Assembly (NCBI RefSeq): GCF_047638075.1
Contig: NZ_JBLJBV010000104.1
Coordinates: 1 to 51,622 of the forward strand
Origin: UBA6197 sp047638075
Lineage (GTDB): Bacteria; Pseudomonadota; Alphaproteobacteria; Rhodobacterales; Rhodobacteraceae
Length of the DNA stretch: 51,622 nt
Direction: 5' to 3'
Position 1 is the first letter of the stretch. Each line of letters starts with the position of its first letter. Below the pieces are notes generated by a model. That model ran no database searches. It was not told where the DNA came from and saw only the letters and a list, made by a program, of their open reading frames with translations. Both the position numbers and the translations under genes were made by a program. Below are positions 16,657 through 24,132 of this stretch, in pieces.

Positions 16657-17352
16657 ATGAAACTCACATGGCTAGGCCATTCGGGATTCCGGCTTGAGAT
16701 CGAGCGCGCAGTGCTGCTGATCGACCCCTGGATGACCGGCAACCCGATGTTCCCCGACAATGGGCGCGCCGAGGCGGTCGAAGGAGCCACCCATCTGCTG
16801 ATGAGCCATGGCCACGGCGATCACGCGGGCGATGCACTGGACCTGGCCAGAACACAGGGCCTACCCATCGCCTGCATTCATGAGTTGTCTGAAATATGGG
16901 GCGCGATAGAAGGGGTCGAAACAATTGGCTTCAACAAAGGCGGCACGATTGAGCTGGGGGGCGCGCAAATAACAATGGTCAACGCCACCCACTCCTCAAG
17001 CATCGACTATGAAGGGGGGCGCCCTTCCTGTGGGGGGTCTCCTGCGGGCTTCATGATCGCGGGCGAGGGCCATGTGATTTACATCTCTGGCGATACAGAC
17101 ATCATGGCCGATATGGACTGGATGGGCGAGTATCACCAACCCGACATCGGCATCCTCAGCGCCGGAGGGCGCTTTACAATGGACATGAAACGCGCCGCCT
17201 ACGCCGCCAAGCGCTATTTCAACTTCAAGACGGTGATCCCGTGCCACTACCGCACCTTTCCCATTCTTGAACAAAACGCGGATGCCCTGATCGCCGGGCT
17301 CCCTGCGGTGAGAGTGGTAGAACCCGAGGTGCTGGTCCCAATAGAGCTCTGA
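16657..17352 (+). CDS. metal-dependent hydrolase, UPF0173 (metallo-beta-lactamase fold)
   Basis: A 231-residue cytosolic protein starting MKLTWLGHSGFRLE with the metal-binding motif H51-G-H53-G-D55-H56, then GFMIAGEGHVIYISGDTD and a C-terminal VIPCHYRTFPIL. These are the features of the UPF0173 family (YtkL-like), metallo-beta-lactamase-fold hydrolases whose substrates are not known. The start has GGGAG upstream. It is divergent from gatC and convergent with tadA; the 35-bp inverted repeat lies between. Confidence 0.9.
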   Translation: MKLTWLGHSGFRLEIERAVLLIDPWMTGNPMFPDNGRAEAVEGATHLLMSHGHGDHAGDALDLARTQGLPIACIHELSEIWGAIEGVETIGFNKGGTIELGGAQITMVNATHSSSIDYEGGRPSCGGSPAGFMIAGEGHVIYISGDTDIMADMDWMGEYHQPDIGILSAGGRFTMDMKRAAYAAKRYFNFKTVIPCHYRTFPILEQNADALIAGLPAVRVVEPEVLVPIEL

Positions 17353-17355
17353 CCG

Positions 17356-17443
17356 GCTTTTTTTTGGCTCAAATACTCCCGCCGGAGGCTTCTACCTTCA
17401 ACTTTGGGAGCCTCCGGCGGGAGTATTTGAGCCAAAAAAAAGC
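17356..17443. repeat. 35-bp perfect inverted repeat (two head-to-head GGAGTATTT units) between convergent genes
   Basis: The left arm (17356-17390) begins GCTTTTTTTTGGCTCAAATA and ends GGAGGCT; the right arm (17409-17443) is its exact reverse complement, around an 18-nt spacer. Each arm contains one unit of the dispersed element. The structure sits 3 nt after the metallo-hydrolase and 1 nt after the tadA stop codon, so it must shape both 3' ends. The T8 tract precedes the stem in each direction rather than following it, so it is not a textbook intrinsic terminator, although it may act as one. Confidence 0.9.
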
Positions 17444-17444
17444 G

Positions 17445-17900
17445 TTAAAAGCGCCTTGATGCGAAAAAGTCCCGCAGCAAAGCTTCGGAAGCCCGGGCGT
17501 TGATCCCGTCGTAGACCTCAGGAAGGTGGTGGCATTGGGGGTGGGTGAAAATGCGTGGCCCTTGGGCGACACCGCCGGATTTGGGGTCAGCGGCGGCATA
17601 GTAAAGACGGGCGATGCGCGCGGTTGCGAGGGCGGCGGCGCACATCGGGCAGGGTTCGAGCGTGACATAAAGATCGTGGCCGGGCAGACGTTCACTGCCC
17701 AATGCAGCGCAGGCCGCACGGATGGCAAGGATTTCTGCGTGGGCGGTGGGGTCGTTCAGTTCCCGCGTGCGGTTTCCCGCACGGGCCACGATCCGGCCAT
17801 CGGGGCCGACAATCACTGCACCCACTGGCACCTCGCCACGGGCGGCGGCGGCGCGCGCCTCTTCCAAGGCTGTGTCCATATGGTTGTTGAACCGGGTCAT
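17445..17900 (-). CDS. tadA: tRNA(Arg) adenosine-34 deaminase
   Basis: A 151-residue cytidine-deaminase-fold enzyme that makes inosine at the wobble position of tRNA-Arg(ACG). Zinc and catalytic residues are seen as H54-A-E56 and P-C84-PMC87. The typical C-terminal helix ends ALLRDFFASRRF. The ATG at 17900 has no clear ribosome site; M8 (MDTALEEARAAA) is an alternative start that would still keep the whole domain. It is divergent from rluB about 100 nt away and ends against the inverted repeat. Confidence 0.95.
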   Translation of the reverse strand: MTRFNNHMDTALEEARAAAARGEVPVGAVIVGPDGRIVARAGNRTRELNDPTAHAEILAIRAACAALGSERLPGHDLYVTLEPCPMCAAALATARIARLYYAAADPKSGGVAQGPRIFTHPQCHHLPEVYDGINARASEALLRDFFASRRF

Positions 17901-18001
17901 GCGTTGTTTGTGGCCCTATACGGGGCGCCTGTGCAAGGTACTTTCCCTTTGCGCCGCTTGGATGTAGGAAGGCGCCTTTCACCCCGTCAGGAGCAACCGT
18001 C

Positions 18002-19657
18002 ATGGCACCCGAAAAAGTCACCCCCTCCCCCAAGGCCGGGCACGCCGAGGCGGAGCGCCCCGAAGCGGAGCGCGTAGCGAAGGTGATGGCGCGGGCGGGC
18101 ATCTGTTCGCGGCGCGATGCAGAGAAGATGGTTCTTGCCGGGCGCGTTTCGGTCAACGGCAAGGTTATCGACAGCCCGGCGCTGGATGTCAGCCCCCAGG
18201 ACAAGGTCACGCTGGACGGCAAGCCGATTGACGCGCCGCAGGAAACGCGGGTCTGGCTTTATTACAAGCCGCTGGGGCTTGTGACCTCGGAAAAGGATGA
18301 GAAGGGGCGGCAGACGGTGTTTGACACGCTGCCCGAAGGCATGCCGCGGGTAATGAGCGTGGGGCGGTTGGATCTCAACTCGGAAGGGTTGTTGCTGTTG
18401 ACCAACGACGGAGGGTTGAAGCGGCGGTTGGAGTTGCCCGAAACCGGCTGGCTGCGCAAATATCGCGTCCGGGTGAACGGGCGGCCAGATAATGCCACCT
18501 TTGATCCGCTACGCCGCGGGATCGTGATCGACGGCGAGGAGTTCCAGCCGATGGAGGTCACGCTTGATCGCCAACAGGGTGCCAACGCCTGGCTGACCGT
18601 AGGTATCCGCGAGGGGCGCAACCGCGAGATTCGCCGCACGATGGAGGTGGTGAAAATGGTGGTGAACCGTCTGATCCGGGTCAGCTATGGTCCCTTCCGG
18701 CTGAATGAAATGGAGCCGGGTGCCGTGGTCGAGGTCAAGCGCAAGGTCTTGCGCGACCAGTTGGGCGAGCGGCTGCTGACCGGCAACGACGATGCGCCCG
18801 AACGCGCGCCAAGGCGCGATGAGGGCGACAGAGGCGCAGGGCCGCGCCGTCCGCGCGAAGATGGTGGCCGGGGTGGCGACCGCAAAAGCTTTGGCGCAGC
18901 GCCGCGTGAGGGCGGGGACCGCAAACCCTACGGGGATCGGCCGCGCCGCGATGAGGGAGAGCGCGGCGGATATGCGGCGCGCAAGCCTTATGGCGATAAG
19001 GCCGGCGACCGCCCGGCACGCGAGGGGGGCGAGCACAAGCCCTTTGGGCCGCGCGGCGACGCCCCGGCCGACGGGTCGCGCAAACCACGCTGGAGCGCCG
19101 AAAAGCCCTCAGCCAAGGGCCCCGGCGGCGGCGCAAGACCAGCACGCAGCCAAAGCAACAAACCCTACGGCGAGCGTGCGGAAGGCCGCAGCCTTGGCGA
19201 CAAACCGGGCAGCAAACCCTACGGCGAGCGGTCCGAGGGGCGCAGCAACAGTGAACGGCCCGGCGTGAAGGCGTCAGGATACAAATCCCACGCCGCGCGT
19301 TCGGACGACCGGCCTGCCGGAAAATCCTATGGCGAGCGTGCGGAAGGCCGCAGCTTTGGCGACAAACCGGCAGGCAAGCCCTATAGCGACAAGCCGCGCA
19401 GCTTTGGCGACAAACCGGCGGGCAAATCCTATGGCGACAAGCCGCGCAGCTTTGGTGACAAACCGGCGGGCAAATCCTATGGCGGTAAGCCGGGCGGCAA
19501 ATCCGCCGGGTTCAAGTCGCATGGCGGGGGCGCGGGTGGGGGCCGGGCGGCCGGGTCCAAGTCGCATGGTGGTTCGGGCAGGCCGGGTGCAGCAAGACCG
19601 GCCGGCGGGCCGCGCGGTGCGGGTGGTGGCAAGCCGGGGCCACGCGGCCGCGGCTGA
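18002..19657 (+). CDS. rluB: 23S rRNA pseudouridine synthase B with long basic repetitive tail
   Basis: A 551-residue protein. Residues about 25-75 are an S4 RNA-binding domain (KVMARAGICSRRDAEKM), and the synthase domain follows with catalytic D124 in GRLDLNSEG, ending near residue 260. RluB/RsuA-family enzymes modify U2605 (or a 16S site) during ribosome assembly. The remaining 290 residues are a low-complexity Gly/Lys/Arg/Pro/Ser tail, over half of the protein, containing three exact-frame 16-residue repeats (GDKPAGKxYxDKPRSF type) at 19358-19501 and looser KPYGERAEGRS repeats before them. Typical RluB proteins lack such length. The start follows AGGAGCAACCGTC. A hairpin follows the stop codon. 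Confidence 0.93.
   Translation: MAPEKVTPSPKAGHAEAERPEAERVAKVMARAGICSRRDAEKMVLAGRVSVNGKVIDSPALDVSPQDKVTLDGKPIDAPQETRVWLYYKPLGLVTSEKDEKGRQTVFDTLPEGMPRVMSVGRLDLNSEGLLLLTNDGGLKRRLELPETGWLRKYRVRVNGRPDNATFDPLRRGIVIDGEEFQPMEVTLDRQQGANAWLTVGIREGRNREIRRTMEVVKMVVNRLIRVSYGPFRLNEMEPGAVVEVKRKVLRDQLGERLLTGNDDAPERAPRRDEGDRGAGPRRPREDGGRGGDRKSFGAAPREGGDRKPYGDRPRRDEGERGGYAARKPYGDKAGDRPAREGGEHKPFGPRGDAPADGSRKPRWSAEKPSAKGPGGGARPARSQSNKPYGERAEGRSLGDKPGSKPYGERSEGRSNSERPGVKASGYKSHAARSDDRPAGKSYGERAEGRSFGDKPAGKPYSDKPRSFGDKPAGKSYGDKPRSFGDKPAGKSYGGKPGGKSAGFKSHGGGAGGGRAAGSKSHGGSGRPGAARPAGGPRGAGGGKPGPRGRG
19358..19501 (+). repeat. three 48-bp tandem repeats inside rluB
   Basis: Period 48 bp, coding for 16 residues each: GDKPAGKPYSDKPRSF, GDKPAGKSYGDKPRSF and GDKPAGKSYGGKPGGK. 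Nucleotide differences between copies are few, implying recent duplication or ongoing homogenisation; the number of copies may vary between strains. Confidence 0.85.
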
Positions 19658-19658
19658 C

Positions 19659-19677
19659 ACAAAACTGGCGGTTTTGT
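19659..19677 (+). terminator. hairpin after rluB
   Basis: ACAAAAC (19659-19665) and GTTTTGT (19671-19677) form a stem with a 5-nt loop, starting 2 nt after the rluB stop. The stem itself is A/T-rich and followed by CGTGCC, so efficiency is doubtful. Confidence 0.5.
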
Positions 19678-19836
19678 CGTGCCGATCAGGCGCGCGGCGT
19701 TGATTGAGGCGTAGAACGGGAATTGCATCGCCTCTTTCCCGCTGTGCGGCACCCTAAACACTGGCAGTGCGCCCCTATCGCCCCTATAACATGAGGACCG
19801 GAAACAGTTTCGTCCGGCCTAACGCTTGGGGGGCCA

Positions 19837-19920
19837 ATGTCTCAGACCGCTGTGCGGCGCATCGCCTTTTACCTGTTGCTGGCGCTGACCTTTTCTGTCG
19901 CGCTGACGGGGAGCGTCTGA
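19837..19920 (+). CDS. possible 27-residue membrane peptide, coupled to XpaC-like gene
   Basis: A short frame starting MSQTAVRRIAFYLLLALTFS and ending LTGSV: a basic start, then one hydrophobic stretch long enough to cross the membrane. A GGGGGG run precedes the ATG. Its TGA overlaps the ATG of the XpaC-like gene by one base (TGATG), the arrangement of translational coupling. It could be a small envelope protein of the operon or only an upstream frame that controls translation of the next gene. No known family is recognised. Confidence 0.45.
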   Translation: MSQTAVRRIAFYLLLALTFSVALTGSV

Positions 19921-20825
19921 TGGCCGAACGTTTCGGCGGGAAATTCAGCCCGCAAACCCCGCTGCAACATGACCCGAAGGGCACGGCAACGGGCCGAATG
20001 CTGCAAGCGCCGCCGCGCCACCGGCTGGAGGGGCGCCCGTTCTGGACCGTGATGGCGGCAATACCCTTCCTGCTGGGCGCGTTTGGCGATGGGCCGGGCG
20101 TGCTGGCCTTTAGCCTTTCCGCCTTTGCCGCGATTGCCGCTGCCGCTTGGATCACCCGCGAGGGGCTGCGCGCCGAGGCCGCCTATGACGCGCGCAAAAC
20201 CGCCCGTCGCCCTGCCCTGCCCCGCAAGGCGCTTGGCGCGGTGCTGTTTGGCCTGGGCATCGGGCTGGGCGCAACCAATACCGGGCTGGGCGGTGCGTTG
20301 CTGCTGGGGTTGACGGCGCTGGTGCTGCATCTGCTGGCCTTTGGGCTGGACCCGATACGCGACAAGGGCATGGAGGGGGTCGACCCGTTCCAGCAAGACC
20401 GCGTAGCGCGGGTGGTGGCTGAAGGCGAAAAGCACCTTGCCGCGATGAAAGACGCAATCTTGCGCGCGGGCGACCGCCGGCTGGAAGCGCGGGTCGAAAT
20501 GTTCGCCGCCACCGCGCGCGACCTGTTCCACGCCGTCGAAAATGACCCGACAGACCTGACCGCCGCGCGCAAATATATGGGCGTCTACCTGATGGGCGCG
20601 CGCGACGCGACGGCCAAGTTTGCCGACCTTTGGGCCGCCACACGCGACCCAAACGCGCGCACCGCCTATGAGGCGCTGCTGACCGATCTGGAAACGAATT
20701 TTACCGCCCGCACCGCAAGCCTGATGTCGGGCGGGCGCGAGGATCTGGACGTTGAGATTGACGTGCTGCGCGACCGGCTGGCACGCGAAGGAATAGTGAC
20801 CCGTGAAAGTGGAGATGTGAAATGA
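19920..20825 (+). CDS. XpaC-like protein (5-bromo-4-chloroindolyl phosphate hydrolysis family)
   Basis: A 301-residue membrane protein. Two pairs of hydrophobic helices (about residues 43-80 and 100-140) are followed by a helical cytosolic domain with VARVVAEGEKHLAAMKDAI and ARKYMGVYLMGARDATAKF. The latter is the XpaC-type core with long coiled helices. The start at 19920 follows the small peptide gene directly and fits the family; the frame continues upstream without similarity. Its stop overlaps the telA-like start by 4 nt (ATGA). XpaC and TelA neighbours also occur together in Bacillus. The name refers to an enzyme assay; true function is unknown, probably envelope stress. Confidence 0.82.
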   Translation: MAERFGGKFSPQTPLQHDPKGTATGRMLQAPPRHRLEGRPFWTVMAAIPFLLGAFGDGPGVLAFSLSAFAAIAAAAWITREGLRAEAAYDARKTARRPALPRKALGAVLFGLGIGLGATNTGLGGALLLGLTALVLHLLAFGLDPIRDKGMEGVDPFQQDRVARVVAEGEKHLAAMKDAILRAGDRRLEARVEMFAATARDLFHAVENDPTDLTAARKYMGVYLMGARDATAKFADLWAATRDPNARTAYEALLTDLETNFTARTASLMSGGREDLDVEIDVLRDRLAREGIVTRESGDVK

Positions 20826-22006
20826 CCGATACCATCCGTGAAAAGGCCGCACAGTCCCTGACCGAGGTCGAGGCCGTAACAGCCGTGATTCTGCCTGAAC
20901 CCGGGTCCGATCTGGTGCCGCTGGCCGAAGCGCCCGCGCCGCTGGCTGCCGAAATCCGTACCCGGATGAATGAGATCGACATAAGCGATAGCGGCTCGAT
21001 CGTGAATTTCGGGTCGCGCGCACAAGGCGAATTGCAGGTGATCAGCCAGGCGATGCTGGCCGATGTGAAAAACAAGGACGTGGGGCCAGCGGGCGACAGT
21101 CTGCGCACGATCGTAACCACGATCCGCGGCTTTTCGGTGTCAGAGCTGGATGTGCGGCGTAGTCGCAGCTGGTGGGAAAAGCTCTTGGGTCGATCGGCCC
21201 CCTTTGCCAATTTCCTCGCGCGGTTTGAAGATGTGCAAGGGCAGATCGACAAGGTGACCGATGATCTACTGGGGCACGAACATAAACTGCTTAAAGACAT
21301 CAAATCACTGGATAATCTTTACGGAAAGACGCTCGATTTCTACCACGAACTGGCGCTTTACATCTCGGCCGGTGAAGAAAAGCTGCGCGAGTGGGACGCG
21401 ACCGAGATCCCCGCGAAAGAGGCCGACGTGGCCGCCGCCGCCGAGGCCGATCAGGTGATGCGCGCGCAGGAATTGCGCGACTTGCGGTCAGCGCGCGACG
21501 ACCTGGAACGGCGGGTGCATGATCTGAAACTGACACGGCAGGTCACGATGCAAAGCCTGCCCTCGATCCGGCTGGTGCAGGAAAACGACAAATCGCTGGT
21601 GACAAAAATCAACTCGACACTGGTCAACACGGTGCCGCTGTGGGAAACCCAGCTGGCGCAGGCGGTGACGATCCAGCGCAGCGCCGAAGCCGCCAAAGCG
21701 GTGCGCGCAGCCAACGATCTGACCAATGAGCTGCTGACCGCGAACGCCAAAAATCTGCGTCAGGCCAATCAGGTCGTGCGCGCGGAAATGGAACGCGGCG
21801 TGTTCGACATCGAGGCCGTAAAAGCCGCCAACGCCGAACTGATTGCCACCGTCGAAGACAGCCTGCGCATCGCGGATGAGGGCAAGCGCAAACGCGCCAG
21901 CGCCGAGGCCGACCTGAAGAAGATGGAGGCCGAATTGCGCAACACGCTGGCGGCGGCCAGCGCACGGGCTGACAAGACCGGCGCCACCCTCGGCGGTGCG
22001 GTCTGA
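20822..22006 (+). CDS. toxic anion resistance protein, TelA/KlaA family
   Basis: A 394-residue soluble, almost fully helical protein. The segments GSIVNFGSRAQGELQVIS and RSWWEKLLGRSAPFANFL are characteristic of TelA, the product linked to tellurite resistance on plasmids and to nisin or cell-envelope stress in Firmicutes. Long heptad-like stretches in the second half (LRDLRSARDDLERRVHDLKL, then MERGVFDIEAVKAANAEL) suggest coiled coils. It overlaps the XpaC-like gene by 4 nt and the lipoprotein gene starts 2 nt after it. The mechanism of the family is not known. Confidence 0.9.
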   Translation: MTDTIREKAAQSLTEVEAVTAVILPEPGSDLVPLAEAPAPLAAEIRTRMNEIDISDSGSIVNFGSRAQGELQVISQAMLADVKNKDVGPAGDSLRTIVTTIRGFSVSELDVRRSRSWWEKLLGRSAPFANFLARFEDVQGQIDKVTDDLLGHEHKLLKDIKSLDNLYGKTLDFYHELALYISAGEEKLREWDATEIPAKEADVAAAAEADQVMRAQELRDLRSARDDLERRVHDLKLTRQVTMQSLPSIRLVQENDKSLVTKINSTLVNTVPLWETQLAQAVTIQRSAEAAKAVRAANDLTNELLTANAKNLRQANQVVRAEMERGVFDIEAVKAANAELIATVEDSLRIADEGKRKRASAEADLKKMEAELRNTLAAASARADKTGATLGGAV

Positions 22007-22008
22007 TC

Positions 22009-22986
22009 ATGCCGCCCCACCCTGCCTTGCCCCTGTTTCGGACCGCTCTGCGGGCTGCGGGGGTGCTTGTGCTGGCGGGGGCCCTGACGGGGTGCGACGG
22101 GTCGCTGTTTGCCCCGACGAACGGCCCGCCCGTGACAGCGCCGCCCGCGAAAGCCGCCCCCGAGGGTGGCATTGTGCCGCCCTCGCCCGAAAGCGACGCG
22201 ATGCGCGCCTATTACACGCAGATCAGCGCGGCGCTGCTGGATCAAGGGTTGCTGCGTCAGGATGTGGCCCCGCGCGACGCACCTTTCTCCGCGCGCCAAC
22301 TGGTCGATAATTTTGTCCGCATCGCGCTATATGACGAGTATACCGCGCATGGCGGCAACATCATCGCGCGCGAAAGCGTCAGCCACCTGCGCCGCTGGGA
22401 AAAGCCGGTGCGCATGGCAGTTGAATTCGGCGCCTCAATCCCCGAGGCGCAGCGGGCCAAGGACCGGGCCAGCATCTCGGCCTATGCGGGGCAGCTTGCC
22501 GGGGCCACACGCCATTCTGTGCGCTTGGCCAGCCCCGCGAACTTCACCGTGCTGGTGCTGAACGAAAACGAACGCCGCGCAATCGGGCCGCGTCTGGCGC
22601 AATTGGTGCCCGGCATTGACGCCACCGCGATCCGCGCGATAACCAACCTGTCGCCGGCCACATTCTGCGTGGTCTTTGCCTTTTCCGAAGGCAACGCCCC
22701 CACTTACAGCCGCGCGGTGGCGGTGATCCGCGGCGAGCACCCTGACGTTTTGCGCCTGTCGTGCCTGCATGAAGAATTGGCGCAGGGGCTCGGGTTGGCC
22801 AATGACAGCCCGCGCGCCCGCCCCTCGATTTTCAACGACGACGAGGAATTCGCGCTGCTGACGCGCCATGATGAGCTCTTGTTGCGCATCCTCTATGACC
22901 GGCGCCTGACCCCCGGCATGACCGAGGCCGAGGCCCGGCCGATCGTTGAAACCATTGCCGCCGAATTGCTTGGCGGAGACAGTTGA
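22009..22986 (+). CDS. DUF2927 family lipoprotein
   Basis: A 325-residue protein with a lipoprotein signal (hydrophobic stretch ending AGALTGC), followed by a Pro/Ala-rich linker and a globular domain. The domain opens with FSARQLVDNFVRIALYDEY and contains RWEKPVRMAVEFG, with a later SCLHEELAQGLGLANDS stretch. HEELAQGLG resembles the zinc-protease HExxxxxxG pattern but is not HExxH. I recognise the layout as DUF2927. It would be in the periplasm, anchored to a membrane, giving the operon an outside component. It starts 2 nt after the telA-like stop and is followed 18 nt later by the SPFH gene. Confidence 0.82.
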   Translation: MPPHPALPLFRTALRAAGVLVLAGALTGCDGSLFAPTNGPPVTAPPAKAAPEGGIVPPSPESDAMRAYYTQISAALLDQGLLRQDVAPRDAPFSARQLVDNFVRIALYDEYTAHGGNIIARESVSHLRRWEKPVRMAVEFGASIPEAQRAKDRASISAYAGQLAGATRHSVRLASPANFTVLVLNENERRAIGPRLAQLVPGIDATAIRAITNLSPATFCVVFAFSEGNAPTYSRAVAVIRGEHPDVLRLSCLHEELAQGLGLANDSPRARPSIFNDDEEFALLTRHDELLLRILYDRRLTPGMTEAEARPIVETIAAELLGGDS

Positions 22987-23004
22987 CCTTGAAGGAGACC
23001 AGCC

Positions 23005-24123
23005 ATGGGGATCTTTGACTTTCTGACCGGTGAATTCATCGACGTGATCCACTGGACCGATGACACCCGCGACACGATGGTCTGGCGGTTCGAACGCGAG
23101 GGCCACGAAATCAAATACGGCGCCAAACTGACCGTGCGCGAAGGTCAGGCAGCGGTTTTCGTGCATGAAGGGCAATTGGCCGATGTGTTCGGGCCCGGGC
23201 TTTACATGCTGGAAACCAACAACCTTCCGATCATGACAACCTTGCAGCATTGGGACCATGGCTTTCGCAGCCCGTTCAAATCGGAAATCTATTTCATCAA
23301 CACCACCCGGATCGGTGATCTGAAATGGGGCACGAAAAACCCGATCATCGCGCGCGATCCTGAATTCGGCCCGATCCGTCTGCGCGCCTACGGCACCTAT
23401 ACGATGCGCGTGTCAGACCCGGCTCGTTTCATGTCCGAAATCGTCGGAACCGACGGCGAATTCACCGCTGACGAGATCAGCTTTCAGATCCGCAACGTGA
23501 TCGTGCAAGAGTTTTCGCGGGCTATCGCCGGTGCCGGGATTCCGGTTCTGGACATGGCCGCCAACACCGCCGATCTGGGCAAGCTGGTCACCAAGGCGAT
23601 TGAGCCGGTGATTGCTGCCTACGGCCTGAGCCTGCCAGAGTTCTACATTGAAAACATCAGCTTACCAGAAGAAGTCGAGAAGGTTTTGGACAAGCGCACC
23701 AGCATGGGCATTGCCGGTGATCTGACCCGCTACATGCAGTTCAACGCCGCCGAGGCCATGGCCACAGGCGGCGCGGGTGGTGCAATGGGCGCGGCGATGG
23801 GGGCCGGAATCGGCATGGGGTTGGGCCAGCAGATGGCGCATCCGGGGCCTTGGGGTGCGGTGCCGCAAACCGCAGCCAGCGCCCCGGCCTATGCATCGCC
23901 GCCGCCTTTGCCGCCCGTGGAAAAGGTCTGGCATCTGGCCGAAGGGTCCGAGGTGAAGGGCCCCTTTGGGCGCGGGCATATGGGCCGTCTGGTTACCGAC
24001 GGCGGGCTGACGCGCGAAACACTGGTCTGGACGCCGGGGCAAGATGGTTGGAAACGCGCCGAGGATGTGGCCGAACTGGCGCAGCTTTTCACCATTGCCC
24101 CACCGCCGCCGCCGCTGGGCTGA
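23005..24123 (+). CDS. SPFH-domain protein with C-terminal GYF_2 domain
   Basis: A 372-residue protein. Residues 1-235 form an SPFH/band-7-like domain of the virion-core-protein type (Bacillus YdjI): MGIFDFLTGEFIDVIHWTDD, then LTVREGQAAVFVHEGQLADVFGPG and LPEFYIENISLPEEVEKVLD. A Gly/Ala/Met-rich hinge follows (about 252-278), then a Pro-rich linker and a GYF_2 domain (VWHLAEGSEVKGPFGRGHM ... VWTPGQDGWKRAEDV) that usually binds proline-rich partners. GGAG lies upstream of the start. It precedes the zinc-ribbon membrane protein by 9 nt. SPFH proteins form membrane scaffolds, so a membrane-repair platform is a reasonable inference. Confidence 0.85.
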   Translation: MGIFDFLTGEFIDVIHWTDDTRDTMVWRFEREGHEIKYGAKLTVREGQAAVFVHEGQLADVFGPGLYMLETNNLPIMTTLQHWDHGFRSPFKSEIYFINTTRIGDLKWGTKNPIIARDPEFGPIRLRAYGTYTMRVSDPARFMSEIVGTDGEFTADEISFQIRNVIVQEFSRAIAGAGIPVLDMAANTADLGKLVTKAIEPVIAAYGLSLPEFYIENISLPEEVEKVLDKRTSMGIAGDLTRYMQFNAAEAMATGGAGGAMGAAMGAGIGMGLGQQMAHPGPWGAVPQTAASAPAYASPPPLPPVEKVWHLAEGSEVKGPFGRGHMGRLVTDGGLTRETLVWTPGQDGWKRAEDVAELAQLFTIAPPPPPLG

Positions 24124-24132
24124 GGTTTTTTC

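Noticed and set aside
22740..22800. HEELAQGLG in the DUF2927 lipoprotein as a zinc-protease HExxH site
   Set aside because: The second His is missing (HEELA), so a classical metalloprotease is not supported; the segment is noted only as a conserved-looking motif.
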